Source: Bradyrhizobium stylosanthis
Lineage (GTDB): Bacteria; Pseudomonadota; Alphaproteobacteria; Rhizobiales; Xanthobacteraceae
Assembly (NCBI RefSeq): GCF_001641335.1
Contig: NZ_LVEM01000008.1
Location: 62,001 to 126,000 of the forward strand
Length of the DNA: 64,000 nt
Reading direction: 5' to 3'
Shown here: positions 8,688-18,496 of the stretch, in pieces
Numbering within the stretch: position 1 is the stretch's first letter
Layout of the letters: each line of letters opens with the position of its first letter
Notes under the pieces: model-generated
What the model was told of the DNA's origin: nothing
Seen by the model: only the letters and a program-made list of their open reading frames with translations
Databases searched by the model: none
Position numbers and translations under genes: made by a program

Positions 8688-9700
8688 GCAGCCGGTAACG
8701 ATCCAGTGCCACGGCGCCGATGATCACGAGACCCTTGATCACATATTGCCAGATGTCGGAGACACCAATCAGGATCAGGCCGTTCGAGAGCACCGCGATG
8801 ATCAACGCGCCGATCAGCGTGCCCCAGATCGAGCCAATGCCGCCGACGAACGAGGTTCCGCCGAGAATTACGGCGGTGATGGCATCGAGCTCGTAGGACT
8901 GGCCGAGCTGCAGGCCGTTGGCGGCATAGAGCCGCGCCGCCTGCATGGCACCGCCCAGCCCGGCGAAGAGTCCGGAGATGCCGTAGACGAAGATCAGCAC
9001 GGCCCAGACCTTGATGCCGGCGAGCCGCGCCGCGCTCTCATTGCCGCCAACCGCATAGATGTGCACGCCGAGCACGGTCCGGCGCAGCACCAGCCACGAG
9101 ACGAAGATGACGAGCAAGGCGATCACCGAGAGCCACGGGATCGACGCGACGCCCGGAATGAGCGTCAGCGAGCCGTTGCCGATGAAGGCATAGGGAATGG
9201 ACGGATTGAACACGGTGGTGTCGGCGCCGAGCAGCCGAGCGAGGCCGCGCACGGCGGTGAGAGAGCCGAGCGTGACGATGAAGGGCGGCAGGCGCAGCAG
9301 CGCGATCAACGCGCCGTTGACGATGCCGAAGCCAAGGCCGGTGAGGACGGAGACCGGCAGCCATAGCATCCCGAGCTCCGGCAGCTTGGAGAGCGTCAGA
9401 CCAGCCATGGCCGAGGCCGCGAGGATCGAGCCGACCGAGAGGTCGATACCGCCGGTGAGGATGACGAAGGTCATGCCCGCGGCGAGCACGGTGTTCACCG
9501 CGGCCTGCTGCAGCACGATGCCGAGATTCTGTCCGGTGAAGAAGCGCCCCTCGGAGAGAAAATGAAAGCCGATGCACAAGATCAGCAGCACCGGCAGCAT
9601 GCCGAGCGCGCTGATCAGCATCCTCACCCGCTGGCGCTTGGTCTCCGCAGCCGCGCCGTTGGTCGTCGAGGGCGCGGGCTTGGCCTGCGATGCACCATTG

Positions 9701-9708
<8 letters not shown>
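8668..9708 (-). CDS. CUT2-type sugar ABC transporter permease (RbsC-like)
   Basis: A 346-residue membrane permease with about 8-10 hydrophobic segments. It carries the RbsC-family signature GGIDLSVGSILA, and the EAA-like cytoplasmic region around YAVGGNESAARLAG contacts the ATPase. The ATG at 9708 overlaps the end of the ATPase gene by 8 bases, which favours it over the upstream ATG at 9732. The last codons are made of a short tandem repeat. It forms the translocation channel for the adjacent binding protein and ATPase. Confidence 0.92.
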
Positions 9709-11224
<1,516 letters not shown>

Positions 11225-11354
11225 CGTGCCTCCCGGCGCACAATGCGTTCCCTACCCGCGTCTCAATCGGTGTGTCAGCGCGGCTCACGCATTAAACAAA
11301 ACGCCGCAAGCCAGGGCAATACCGAACAGACGGGAATTGAGCATCGAAGCGCGG

Positions 11355-12800
11355 CTAGTGGCGCGGCCGATACAGTTCGCGCCAGGCGGGAAGCCGCTCG
11401 GCATACGCATCGACCAGTTTTGCGTCGGGTTCAAACGTCTCGACGCGCTGCGGCCGCGTGCAAATTGCGGGGATCGCCTCGCCCGTGACAGCAAGCCGCC
11501 CCAATCTCGCCGCACCGAACGCCGCGCCGGTTTCACCACCGGCAAAACGGTGAACCGGAACATTCAACACGCTGGCCAGCACCGAAAGCCAGAACGGAGA
11601 CCGCGAACCACCTCCGATGACGTCGGCCTCCGCAATCGCCATGCCGGCATCTGCGAGCACATCGCGGCAATCGGCGAGCGCGAAGGCAACGCCCTCGAGC
11701 ACAGACTGCACGATCGCCGCGCGATCGGTGCCGTGGCTCAGACCATCGAGCATGCCGCGCACGGCGGGATCGTCGTGCGGCGTCCGTTCACCGGCGAGAT
11801 AAGGCAGGAAGCTCACGGGAGACGGCGCTTGCGGGCGCGACCCCAGCGGCGCCAGCAGCTCGGCCTCGGTGGCGCCGAACAGGCGCGCGGCCCAGGCGAG
11901 GCACGAGGCGGCCGACAGGATCGCGCCGGCCTGGATCCACATGCCGGGAATGGCATGACAGAACGTGTGCACGACGCGATCGGGGTTGGCGGCAATCCTG
12001 TCGGTCGGCGCCAACAGGGCACCCGAGGTTCCCAGTGATACGAACGCGGTTCCCGGCCGGATCGCACCGATGCCGACCGCGCCCGCCGGATTGTCACCGG
12101 CCCCGCCTGCGATGATCGGCGGCTTGGCCATGCCCCAGCGCTGCGCGAGCTCGCCCCGCAGCCGTGCCGCAGGCGCACATCCCTCGACCAGGCGCGGCAT
12201 GTGATCGCGCGACAGTCCGGTCGCGGCCAAAGCTGCGTCGGACCAGTCGCGGCGAGCGACGTCGAGCCACAGCGATCCCGATGCATCCGAGACGTCTTCG
12301 ACGGCCTCGCCCGACAGGACGAGGCGCAGATAGGCTTTGGGAAGCAGAACGAGCTTCGTCGCCGCAAAGATATCGGGTTCATGCGTCGCGACCCAGAGCA
12401 GCTTCGGCGCGGTGAATCCCGGCATCGCCTTGTTGCCCGTGGTCGCGCGCAGGGCGGGCCAGCGCTGCTCGAGAATCCGACACTCGGCGTCGGAGCGTCC
12501 GTCGTTCCAGAGGATGCAGGGCCGCAGCGGTTTCGAGCTCGCATCGAGCAAGGTGGCACCGTGCATCTGGCCGGACAGCCCGATGCCTTCGACCGCCGCC
12601 AGCTCTTTTCCATGCGACGCCTTCAGGGCATCCAGCGTGGCAAAGGCCGCATCGATCCACTGCGCGGGGTCCTGCTCGTAATAACCTGGTTGCGGCGAGA
12701 CGGTCGCGAGCGGCCGGCTCTCGCTCGCAATCACGCGCTGGGCATCGTCGACGAGAACGGTCTTGACGGCGGAGGTGCCGAGATCGATGCCGAGATACAT
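11355..12800 (-). CDS. xylB: Xylulokinase
   Basis: A 481-residue FGGY-family carbohydrate kinase that phosphorylates D-xylulose to xylulose 5-phosphate with ATP. The phosphate-binding DLGTSAVK motif is at residues 6-13. The substrate motif GLSGQMHGATLL, with a histidine characteristic of xylulokinases, supports the specific call. The C-terminal ATP-binding region has IGGGSRSPFW. It starts 13 bases after the LysR gene and heads the ABC transporter genes. No xylose isomerase or pentitol dehydrogenase is nearby, so the transported substrate may be a pentulose, or a polyol oxidised elsewhere. Confidence 0.9.
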   Translation of the reverse strand: MYLGIDLGTSAVKTVLVDDAQRVIASESRPLATVSPQPGYYEQDPAQWIDAAFATLDALKASHGKELAAVEGIGLSGQMHGATLLDASSKPLRPCILWNDGRSDAECRILEQRWPALRATTGNKAMPGFTAPKLLWVATHEPDIFAATKLVLLPKAYLRLVLSGEAVEDVSDASGSLWLDVARRDWSDAALAATGLSRDHMPRLVEGCAPAARLRGELAQRWGMAKPPIIAGGAGDNPAGAVGIGAIRPGTAFVSLGTSGALLAPTDRIAANPDRVVHTFCHAIPGMWIQAGAILSAASCLAWAARLFGATEAELLAPLGSRPQAPSPVSFLPYLAGERTPHDDPAVRGMLDGLSHGTDRAAIVQSVLEGVAFALADCRDVLADAGMAIAEADVIGGGSRSPFWLSVLASVLNVPVHRFAGGETGAAFGAARLGRLAVTGEAIPAICTRPQRVETFEPDAKLVDAYAERLPAWRELYRPRH

Positions 12801-12813
12801 GATTGTCTCCCGC

Positions 12814-13737
12814 TCACTTCGCTGTGTCGATCCATATTCCCGGCTCCGAATGCTCGCGAATATGGGTGACCAGGAAGTCGGAAAAGACCCTGATCTTGGC
12901 GGGCAGCCTGACGCGGTTTTGATAGGCGATGTTCATGGTGAGCAGCGGCAGCTCCCAGTCGCTCAGGACGGGCACCAGCCGGCCGGCCGCGATGTCGCCC
13001 TGCACGATGTAAAGCGGCTGGATCAGGATGCCGAGCCCTGCGCGCGCCGCGCCGCAGATGATCTGGCCGTCATTGCTGTCGAGCGTCGGCGCGATCCGGA
13101 CGGTCTGCGTCGCGCTGCCCTTGCTCAGCCGCAGCGAATAAGGATCGTTGGCGAGGTTGTAGATCAGCATGTTGTGGCGGGCGAGATCGGCGGGATGCTC
13201 CGGCCGGCCGTGCTTGTCCAGATAGGAGGGAGCCGCCGCGAGCACGCGGTGCATCTGGCCGATGCGGCGGACGATGATGTTGGAATCCGGCTCGTGCTCG
13301 CGCGTGCGGATCGCCACGTCGATGCCGGCCTCGATGAAATCCAGATAGCGGTTGGCGCTGATGATCTGGACGCTGAGATCGGGATAGAGCGCGCGGAAGG
13401 CCGGCAGCATCGGCGCGAGATAGATCATCGCGAAGGACAGCGAGCTCGTGACGCGCAGCATGCCCTTCGGTGACAACGCGCGGTCGGAGACGGCGTCCTC
13501 GGCTTCGGCGAGCTCGTTCAAGAGCGTGCTGCAGCGCTGCAGCAGCTCCTGTCCTGCCTCGGTCAGCCATTGCCGGCGCGTGTTGCGCTCGATCAGGCGG
13601 ACCGCAAGCCGCTCCTCCAGCGCGCTGAGATGGCGGCTGGCGGCCGCGTTCGACATCCGCAGGATTTCGGCGGCCTTGGACAGGCTGCCGAGCTCGGCGG
13701 TTTTGGAGAAGACTTCGAGTTGGAGCAGCCGGTCCAT
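12814..13737 (-). CDS. LysR-family transcriptional regulator
   Basis: A 307-residue LysR protein: an N-terminal winged HTH (GSLSKAAEILRMSNAAASRHLSAL split across about residues 17-40) and a C-terminal two-lobe effector domain (ISANRYLDFIEAGIDVAIRT). It is divergent from the hydroxyquinol operon and at the same time co-directional with xylB, 13 bases upstream of it. Divergent placement usually marks the regulated operon, so control of the 13845-24714 operon is the first guess. Read-through into xylB would couple the two. Confidence 0.9.
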   Translation of the reverse strand: MDRLLQLEVFSKTAELGSLSKAAEILRMSNAAASRHLSALEERLAVRLIERNTRRQWLTEAGQELLQRCSTLLNELAEAEDAVSDRALSPKGMLRVTSSLSFAMIYLAPMLPAFRALYPDLSVQIISANRYLDFIEAGIDVAIRTREHEPDSNIIVRRIGQMHRVLAAAPSYLDKHGRPEHPADLARHNMLIYNLANDPYSLRLSKGSATQTVRIAPTLDSNDGQIICGAARAGLGILIQPLYIVQGDIAAGRLVPVLSDWELPLLTMNIAYQNRVRLPAKIRVFSDFLVTHIREHSEPGIWIDTAK

Positions 13738-13844
13738 TTTTGCGGAATAAGGAAAAGAGACTTACAAATTTTGACCTTTATTTCCGATTTCTGCAAGGCA
13801 AAATGGCGCCAATAAAGCACAATGGCAGGCGAGGAAATCAGGAA
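13738..13844. promoter_or_regulatory. Divergent LysR / catabolic operon intergenic region
   Basis: This 107-bp AT-rich gap separates the LysR start from the Dabb gene start and must hold both promoters. A TTGACC hexamer (13771-13776) reads toward the operon, but no good -10 follows at normal spacing, as is common for LysR-activated promoters. A specific T-N11-A box cannot be chosen with confidence. Confidence 0.4.
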
Positions 13845-14168
13845 ATGTCGGGCCCGATCAGGCACATCGTGATGTGGCGGCTGCGCGGGGAGACCCCCGA
13901 GGAGCGCTCGGCCGCCCGGGTCAAGGTCAAAACCCTGTTCGAGGGCCTCAAGGGCCGGATCGAGGGCCTCACCCATATCGAAATCGGCATGGACGTCAGC
14001 GCGGTGGACTACGCCTGCGACGTGGTGCTGTTCTCCGAATTCACCAGCCAGGCCGCCCTCGCCGCCTACGCCAATCACCCCGAACATTTGCGCGTCCGCG
14101 AGGCGCTTGGCGACTTGCGGATCGGACGCTTCCAGGTCGATTATCCCATCAAAGAGACCGGCGCATGA
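13845..14168 (+). CDS. Dabb (stress-responsive alpha/beta barrel) domain protein
   Basis: A 107-residue dimeric alpha/beta-barrel protein. The opening IRHIVMWRLRGETPEE and the later segment VVLFSEFTSQAALAAYANHPEH are characteristic of the Dabb family, related in fold to small ring-cleavage and isomerase enzymes. The ATG at 13845 is preferred over one at 13740 because it starts right at the domain and follows a purine-rich gagga/cagga. Its stop overlaps the maleylacetate reductase start (ATGA). It is the first gene of the operon; a small catalytic or substrate-handling role in the aromatic pathway is possible but unproven. Confidence 0.85.
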   Translation: MSGPIRHIVMWRLRGETPEERSAARVKVKTLFEGLKGRIEGLTHIEIGMDVSAVDYACDVVLFSEFTSQAALAAYANHPEHLRVREALGDLRIGRFQVDYPIKETGA

Positions 14169-15244
14169 TCGGTTCGTTCACCTTTGAAAACCTGCCCTGC
14201 CGCGTCGTGTTCGGCAGCGGAACCCTGGCGAGCGCAAAGGCCGAGGTCGAACGGCTCGGCGGCAAGCGCGCGCTGGTGCTGACGACGCCGCAGCAGGAGG
14301 CGCAGGGCAAGAGCCTGGGCGCCGCGCTCGGCCCGCTCTATGCCGGCATCTTTCCGGGCGCGACCATGCATACGCCGGTCGACGTTACCGAGCGCGCGCT
14401 CGCCGCGATGAAAGCCTGCGAGGCCGACTGCGTCGTCTCTCTCGGCGGCGGCTCGACCACGGGCCTCGGCAAGGCGCTGGCCTTGCGCACCGGGGTCAAC
14501 CAGCTCTGCATCCCCACCACCTATGCCGGCTCGGAGATGACGCCGATCGTCGGCCAGACCGAGAATGGGCTAAAGACCACGGTGCGCGACGCGGCGATAT
14601 TGCCGGAGACCGTGATCTACGATGTCGACCTCACCCTGACGCTGCCGGCGAGCCTGGCGGCGACATCAGGCATCAACGCCATCGCGCACGCCGTCGAGGC
14701 GCTCTATGCGCGCGACACCAATCCCGTGACGTCGCTGATGGCGGAGGAAGGAATTCGCGCGCTCGCGCGGGCCCTGCCCGCCATCGCGGCCAAGAGCGAC
14801 GACCACGAGGCCCGCACCGAGGCTCTCTATGGCGCCTGGCTGTGCGGCGTTTGTCTCGGCACCGTCGGCATGGCGCTGCATCACAAGCTCTGCCACACGC
14901 TCGGCGGCACTTTTGACCTCCCGCATGCGGAGACCCACACGATCGTGCTGCCGCATGCGCTGGCCTACAACGCGCCGGCTGTGCCCGATGCGATGGCGCG
15001 CATCTCGCGTGCGATCGGCGCGGCCGACGCATCGCAGGGTCTCTATGACCTCGCCAAGCGGCTGGGCGCGAAGCTGGCACTGCGTGATATCGGCATGCCC
15101 GAGAGCGAAATCGACAAGGCAGCCGACCTCGCCGTCACCAACGCGTATTGGAACCCGCGCCCGCTGGAGCGCAATGCCATCCGCGACCTGATCGCGCGCG
15201 CCTGGGCCGGCGAGCCGCCCGGCGCCGTCAAAGCGGCGGCTTGA
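14165..15244 (+). CDS. Maleylacetate reductase
   Basis: A 359-residue iron-containing alcohol dehydrogenase family enzyme that reduces maleylacetate to 3-oxoadipate with NAD(P)H. The nucleotide-binding GGGST lies at 94-98. The family histidine-rich region LHHKLCHTLGGTFDLPHAE (about 238-256) supplies the metal/substrate ligands. The maleylacetate reductase subgroup is indicated by length, by the TTYAGSEMTPIVGQTE segment and by the hydroxyquinol dioxygenase three genes downstream. Together they perform the last two steps from hydroxyquinol to the beta-ketoadipate pathway. Confidence 0.92.
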   Translation: MIGSFTFENLPCRVVFGSGTLASAKAEVERLGGKRALVLTTPQQEAQGKSLGAALGPLYAGIFPGATMHTPVDVTERALAAMKACEADCVVSLGGGSTTGLGKALALRTGVNQLCIPTTYAGSEMTPIVGQTENGLKTTVRDAAILPETVIYDVDLTLTLPASLAATSGINAIAHAVEALYARDTNPVTSLMAEEGIRALARALPAIAAKSDDHEARTEALYGAWLCGVCLGTVGMALHHKLCHTLGGTFDLPHAETHTIVLPHALAYNAPAVPDAMARISRAIGAADASQGLYDLAKRLGAKLALRDIGMPESEIDKAADLAVTNAYWNPRPLERNAIRDLIARAWAGEPPGAVKAAA

Positions 15245-15248
15245 AGCG

Positions 15249-16613
15249 ATGCGCCGCACGTTGATCAGATCGGCCACCGTCATCAGCATGGATGACGCGA
15301 TCGGCGACCTCGCGACCGGCGACGTGCTGGTCGAGGGTAGCCGCATCGTTGATGTGCGGCCATCGATCGAGGTTGCGGCCGACACAGAGATCCTCGACGG
15401 CAAAGGCCGCATCGTCATCCCCGGCCTGATCAACGCGCATATGCACACGTGGCAGACGGGCCTGCGCGGCTTTGCCGCGAACTGGACGCTGCTGGAATAT
15501 TTCCGCCGCATGCATGCCGGCCTCGCGACCGTGTTCCGGCCCGAGGACATTTATATCGCGACGCTCGTCGGCGCGCTCAACCAGATCAACCACGGCGTCA
15601 CCACGCTGGTCGACTGGTGCCACAACAATCCGACGCCCGATCACACCGATGCCGCCGTGCGCGGGCTGATCGAGAGCGGCATCCGCGCGGCGTTCTTCCA
15701 TGGCTCGCCAAAGCCGGAGCCGAAGCCGGGCGAGCCGCATTTCTCGGAAGTGCCGCATCCGCGCCGCGAGGTCGAGCGGCTGCTGGCCGGTCCCCTCGCC
15801 GACCGCGACGGGCTCGTCACGCTCGGGCTCGCCATCCTGGGCCCGCATTATTCGACGCTCGACGTCGCCATGCAGGATTTCCGGCTGGCGCGCGAGCTCA
15901 AGCTGATTGCCTCGATGCATCAGGGCGGCGGCCCGGCCAAGACGCCCGGCGGCTGGGAGAAGCTGATCGAGGCAGGACTCGTCGGCCCCGGCGTCAACAT
16001 CGTCCATGGCAACGACCTGCCTGACGATCTGCTCGACCGCATGGTCGATCTCGGCGTCTCGTTCTCGGTGACGCCCGAGAACGAGATGATCCAGGGCCAC
16101 GGTTTTCCGATCACCGGACGCCTGCTCAAGCGCGGCGTGCGGCCGACCATCGGCATCGATCTGGAATCCGTGCTGGCCGGCGATCTCGTCTCTGCTGCGC
16201 GCGTCGCGCTGTCGATGCAGCGAGCGCTCGACAATTCGGAGTCGCGCAAAGCCAGCGGCACCATTCCGGCGACGACCACGATTCCCGTGCGCGAGGCGCT
16301 GCGCTGGATCACGACCGAAGGCGCCCGCATGCTCGGCCGCGAGCACCAGATCGGCTCGCTCACGCCGGGCAAGCTCGCCGACCTCGTCATCATCAACGCC
16401 TCCGATCTCAATCTCCATCCGGTGCACGACCCCGTTGCGACCGTCGTGATGCAGACGAGCCTTGCCAATATCGAGGCCGTCATGATCGGCGGAGCCTGGA
16501 AGAAGCGGAATGGCAAGCTCCTGGTCGAAGGACTGGAGACGAAGAAAGAGCTGCTGAGCCAATCCGGCCGGCGGCTGGTGCAGGACATCGAACGACAAGG
16601 ACGCGCCGCCTGA
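15249..16613 (+). CDS. Metal-dependent amidohydrolase (chlorohydrolase/cytosine-deaminase subgroup)
   Basis: A 454-residue amidohydrolase of the TrzN/AtzA/SsnA group. All expected metal ligands are visible: His64 and His66 in NAHMH, His224 in SMHQGG, His253 in VHGNDL and Asp304 in GIDLESV, so it should be active. This group hydrolyses C-N or C-Cl bonds on aromatic or heterocyclic rings, deaminates purine/pyrimidine-like rings or cleaves cyclic amides. It lies 4 bases after maleylacetate reductase and 21 bases before the dehydrogenase. In this operon it may release the ring that becomes hydroxyquinol, but the substrate is unknown. Confidence 0.88.
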   Translation: MRRTLIRSATVISMDDAIGDLATGDVLVEGSRIVDVRPSIEVAADTEILDGKGRIVIPGLINAHMHTWQTGLRGFAANWTLLEYFRRMHAGLATVFRPEDIYIATLVGALNQINHGVTTLVDWCHNNPTPDHTDAAVRGLIESGIRAAFFHGSPKPEPKPGEPHFSEVPHPRREVERLLAGPLADRDGLVTLGLAILGPHYSTLDVAMQDFRLARELKLIASMHQGGGPAKTPGGWEKLIEAGLVGPGVNIVHGNDLPDDLLDRMVDLGVSFSVTPENEMIQGHGFPITGRLLKRGVRPTIGIDLESVLAGDLVSAARVALSMQRALDNSESRKASGTIPATTTIPVREALRWITTEGARMLGREHQIGSLTPGKLADLVIINASDLNLHPVHDPVATVVMQTSLANIEAVMIGGAWKKRNGKLLVEGLETKKELLSQSGRRLVQDIERQGRAA

Positions 16614-16634
16614 CGGCGCCAACGGACAAGAACA

Positions 16635-17537
16635 ATGACAGACGGATCGAAAAACATCGCTTTCATCGGGATCGGCAAGATGGGCCTGCCGATGTCGGTG
16701 CTCGTCGCCAAGGCCGGCTATGCCGTCACGGCGTTCGACCAGAGCGCGGCGCGCGCCAGCGAGGCGCGCGCACAGGGCATTTCGATCGCCGCTTCGCCGA
16801 CTGAAGCGGTGAACGGCAAGGCCGCGGTCGTGACCTCTCTGCCCGATGATGCTGCCTTGCGCGGCGCGCTGCTTGGTCCCGCCGGCCTGATCGCAGCGAT
16901 GGCCGCCGGATCTGTCTTGATCGAAACCAGCACCGTGAGCGTCGATGCCTCCACCGAGGTTGCGGCTGCCGCACAGGCACGCGGCGTTGCCTATCTGCGC
17001 TCACCGGTCTCCGGCAATGCCAGCATCGTCCACACCGGCGCGCTGACCTGCTTCGTCTCGGGGCCAAAGGACGCCTTCGAGACCGCAAAGCCGCTGTTCG
17101 CCGCCTTCACCCGCGCCCAGACCTATCTCGGGCCGGCCGAGGAAGCCCGCTACGCAAAGCTCTCGGTCAATCTCATGATCGCGGTGTCGGCGGCGATGAT
17201 GGCGGAGAGCCTCGCGCTGGCGCGCAAGGGCGGCATCGCCTGGCAGGACATTTTGAAGGTGCTCGACGACAGCGCGGTGGCGTCGCCGATGGTGAAGTAC
17301 AAGACGGCGCCGCTGCGCAGCCGCGACTTCGAGTCCACCTTTTCCTGCAAGCAGATGGCCAAGGACCTCGATCTCATCCTGGGTGCCGGCCATGCCGTCG
17401 GCGTGCCGCTGCAGCTCGCAGCCCAAGTGCGCGAGACCTATGGCTCGCTGGTCGCCCAAGGCGACGGCGACACCGACTTCATCGCGACCGTCAAGCACCT
17501 GGAACGTCTGTCCGGGCTTGGCGAACCGAAACTCTGA
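16635..17537 (+). CDS. 3-hydroxyisobutyrate dehydrogenase-family oxidoreductase
   Basis: A 300-residue beta-hydroxyacid dehydrogenase. The N-terminal Rossmann motif GIGKMG is at 12-17, the substrate-binding segment LRSPVSGNASIVHTGALT at about 121-138 and the catalytic lysine at 175 in YAKLSVNLM. The canonical DAPVSGG substrate motif is altered to SPVSGNA, so the substrate probably differs from hydroxyisobutyrate or tartronate semialdehyde. It oxidises or reduces a short beta-hydroxy acid using NAD(P). It sits between the amidohydrolase and the ring-cleaving dioxygenase. Confidence 0.88.
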   Translation: MTDGSKNIAFIGIGKMGLPMSVLVAKAGYAVTAFDQSAARASEARAQGISIAASPTEAVNGKAAVVTSLPDDAALRGALLGPAGLIAAMAAGSVLIETSTVSVDASTEVAAAAQARGVAYLRSPVSGNASIVHTGALTCFVSGPKDAFETAKPLFAAFTRAQTYLGPAEEARYAKLSVNLMIAVSAAMMAESLALARKGGIAWQDILKVLDDSAVASPMVKYKTAPLRSRDFESTFSCKQMAKDLDLILGAGHAVGVPLQLAAQVRETYGSLVAQGDGDTDFIATVKHLERLSGLGEPKL

Positions 17538-17551
17538 TCGCGGAGATAGAC

Positions 17552-18436
17552 ATGCGTAACTTCAACGAGAACACGATCACGGATGCGGTGCTGGAGCGGA
17601 TCGCGGGTGCGAGCGATCCGCGCATCAAGCAAGTCAGCGAGGCGCTGGTGCGGCACCTTCACGCCTTCGTCCGCGAGGTGCGGCCGACGCAGAAGGAATG
17701 GGAGTACGGCATCGATTTCCTGACCCGCACCGGGCACATGTGCGACGACAAGCGCCAGGAATTCATCCTGCTGTCGGACACGCTCGGCGTCTCGATGCTG
17801 GTCGACGCCATCAACCATCCGGTGCCGGAAGGTGCGACCGAGACCACGGTGCTCGGCCCGTTCTTCGTCCAGGCCGCGCCGGAGAAGGACAGCGGCGCCG
17901 ATATCTCCGGCCCGATGGAAGGCGACCCGATGCTGGTCACCGGCTCGGTCTCGACCGTGGACGGAAAGCCGCTGGCCGGCGCCATCGTCGACGTCTGGCA
18001 TTCCGACGATGACGGCTATTACGACGTGCAGCAGCTCGACGAGATCGGTAACCTTGCGATGCGCGCGCGCTTCCATACCGATGCCAACGGCCGCTTCCAT
18101 TTCTGGTCGATCAAGCCCGCCGCCTACCCCATTCCGCATGACGGCCCGGTCGGCGACATGCTGGAGGCACAAGGACGCCATCCCTGGCGTCCCGCGCATG
18201 TGCACTTCATGATCTCCGCGCCCGGCTTCGAGCAGCTCGTGACGCATGTGTTCGTCGCCGGCGACAAATATCTCGACAGCGACGTGGTATTCGGCGTCAA
18301 GGACAGCCTGATCCGCGAATTTACGGAGCACCCCGCTGGTCGTGCGCCGGATGGTCGCATGGTGGACAGCACGTATTTTCATCTCAACTACGATTTCGGC
18401 CTGAAGCAGGTTGCGAGCAGCGCAAGGGCCGCCTAA
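17552..18436 (+). CDS. Hydroxyquinol 1,2-dioxygenase (intradiol ring cleavage)
   Basis: A 294-residue Fe(III) intradiol dioxygenase that opens hydroxyquinol (1,2,4-benzenetriol) to maleylacetate. The N-terminal helical dimerisation domain (about 1-100) precedes a beta-sandwich catalytic domain. Iron ligands are recognisable: Tyr157 in DDDGYYDVQ, Tyr192 in AAYPIPHDGPVG, and His216 and His218 in RPAHVHF. Length matches hydroxyquinol dioxygenases more than protocatechuate enzymes. The choice over catechol 1,2-dioxygenase is supported by the maleylacetate reductase in the same operon. It starts 14 bases after the dehydrogenase stop. Confidence 0.9.
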   Translation: MRNFNENTITDAVLERIAGASDPRIKQVSEALVRHLHAFVREVRPTQKEWEYGIDFLTRTGHMCDDKRQEFILLSDTLGVSMLVDAINHPVPEGATETTVLGPFFVQAAPEKDSGADISGPMEGDPMLVTGSVSTVDGKPLAGAIVDVWHSDDDGYYDVQQLDEIGNLAMRARFHTDANGRFHFWSIKPAAYPIPHDGPVGDMLEAQGRHPWRPAHVHFMISAPGFEQLVTHVFVAGDKYLDSDVVFGVKDSLIREFTEHPAGRAPDGRMVDSTYFHLNYDFGLKQVASSARAA

Positions 18437-18496
18437 GCCGGACGACAACGCAGCGGACCGGCAAGAGTCCGCGAACGGGGCAGACAGGGAGCAAGG

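Noticed and set aside
15228..16622. A 464-codon minus-strand open frame opposite the amidohydrolase
   Set aside because: The amidohydrolase has intact metal ligands and family length; the opposite frame has no domain and biased composition.
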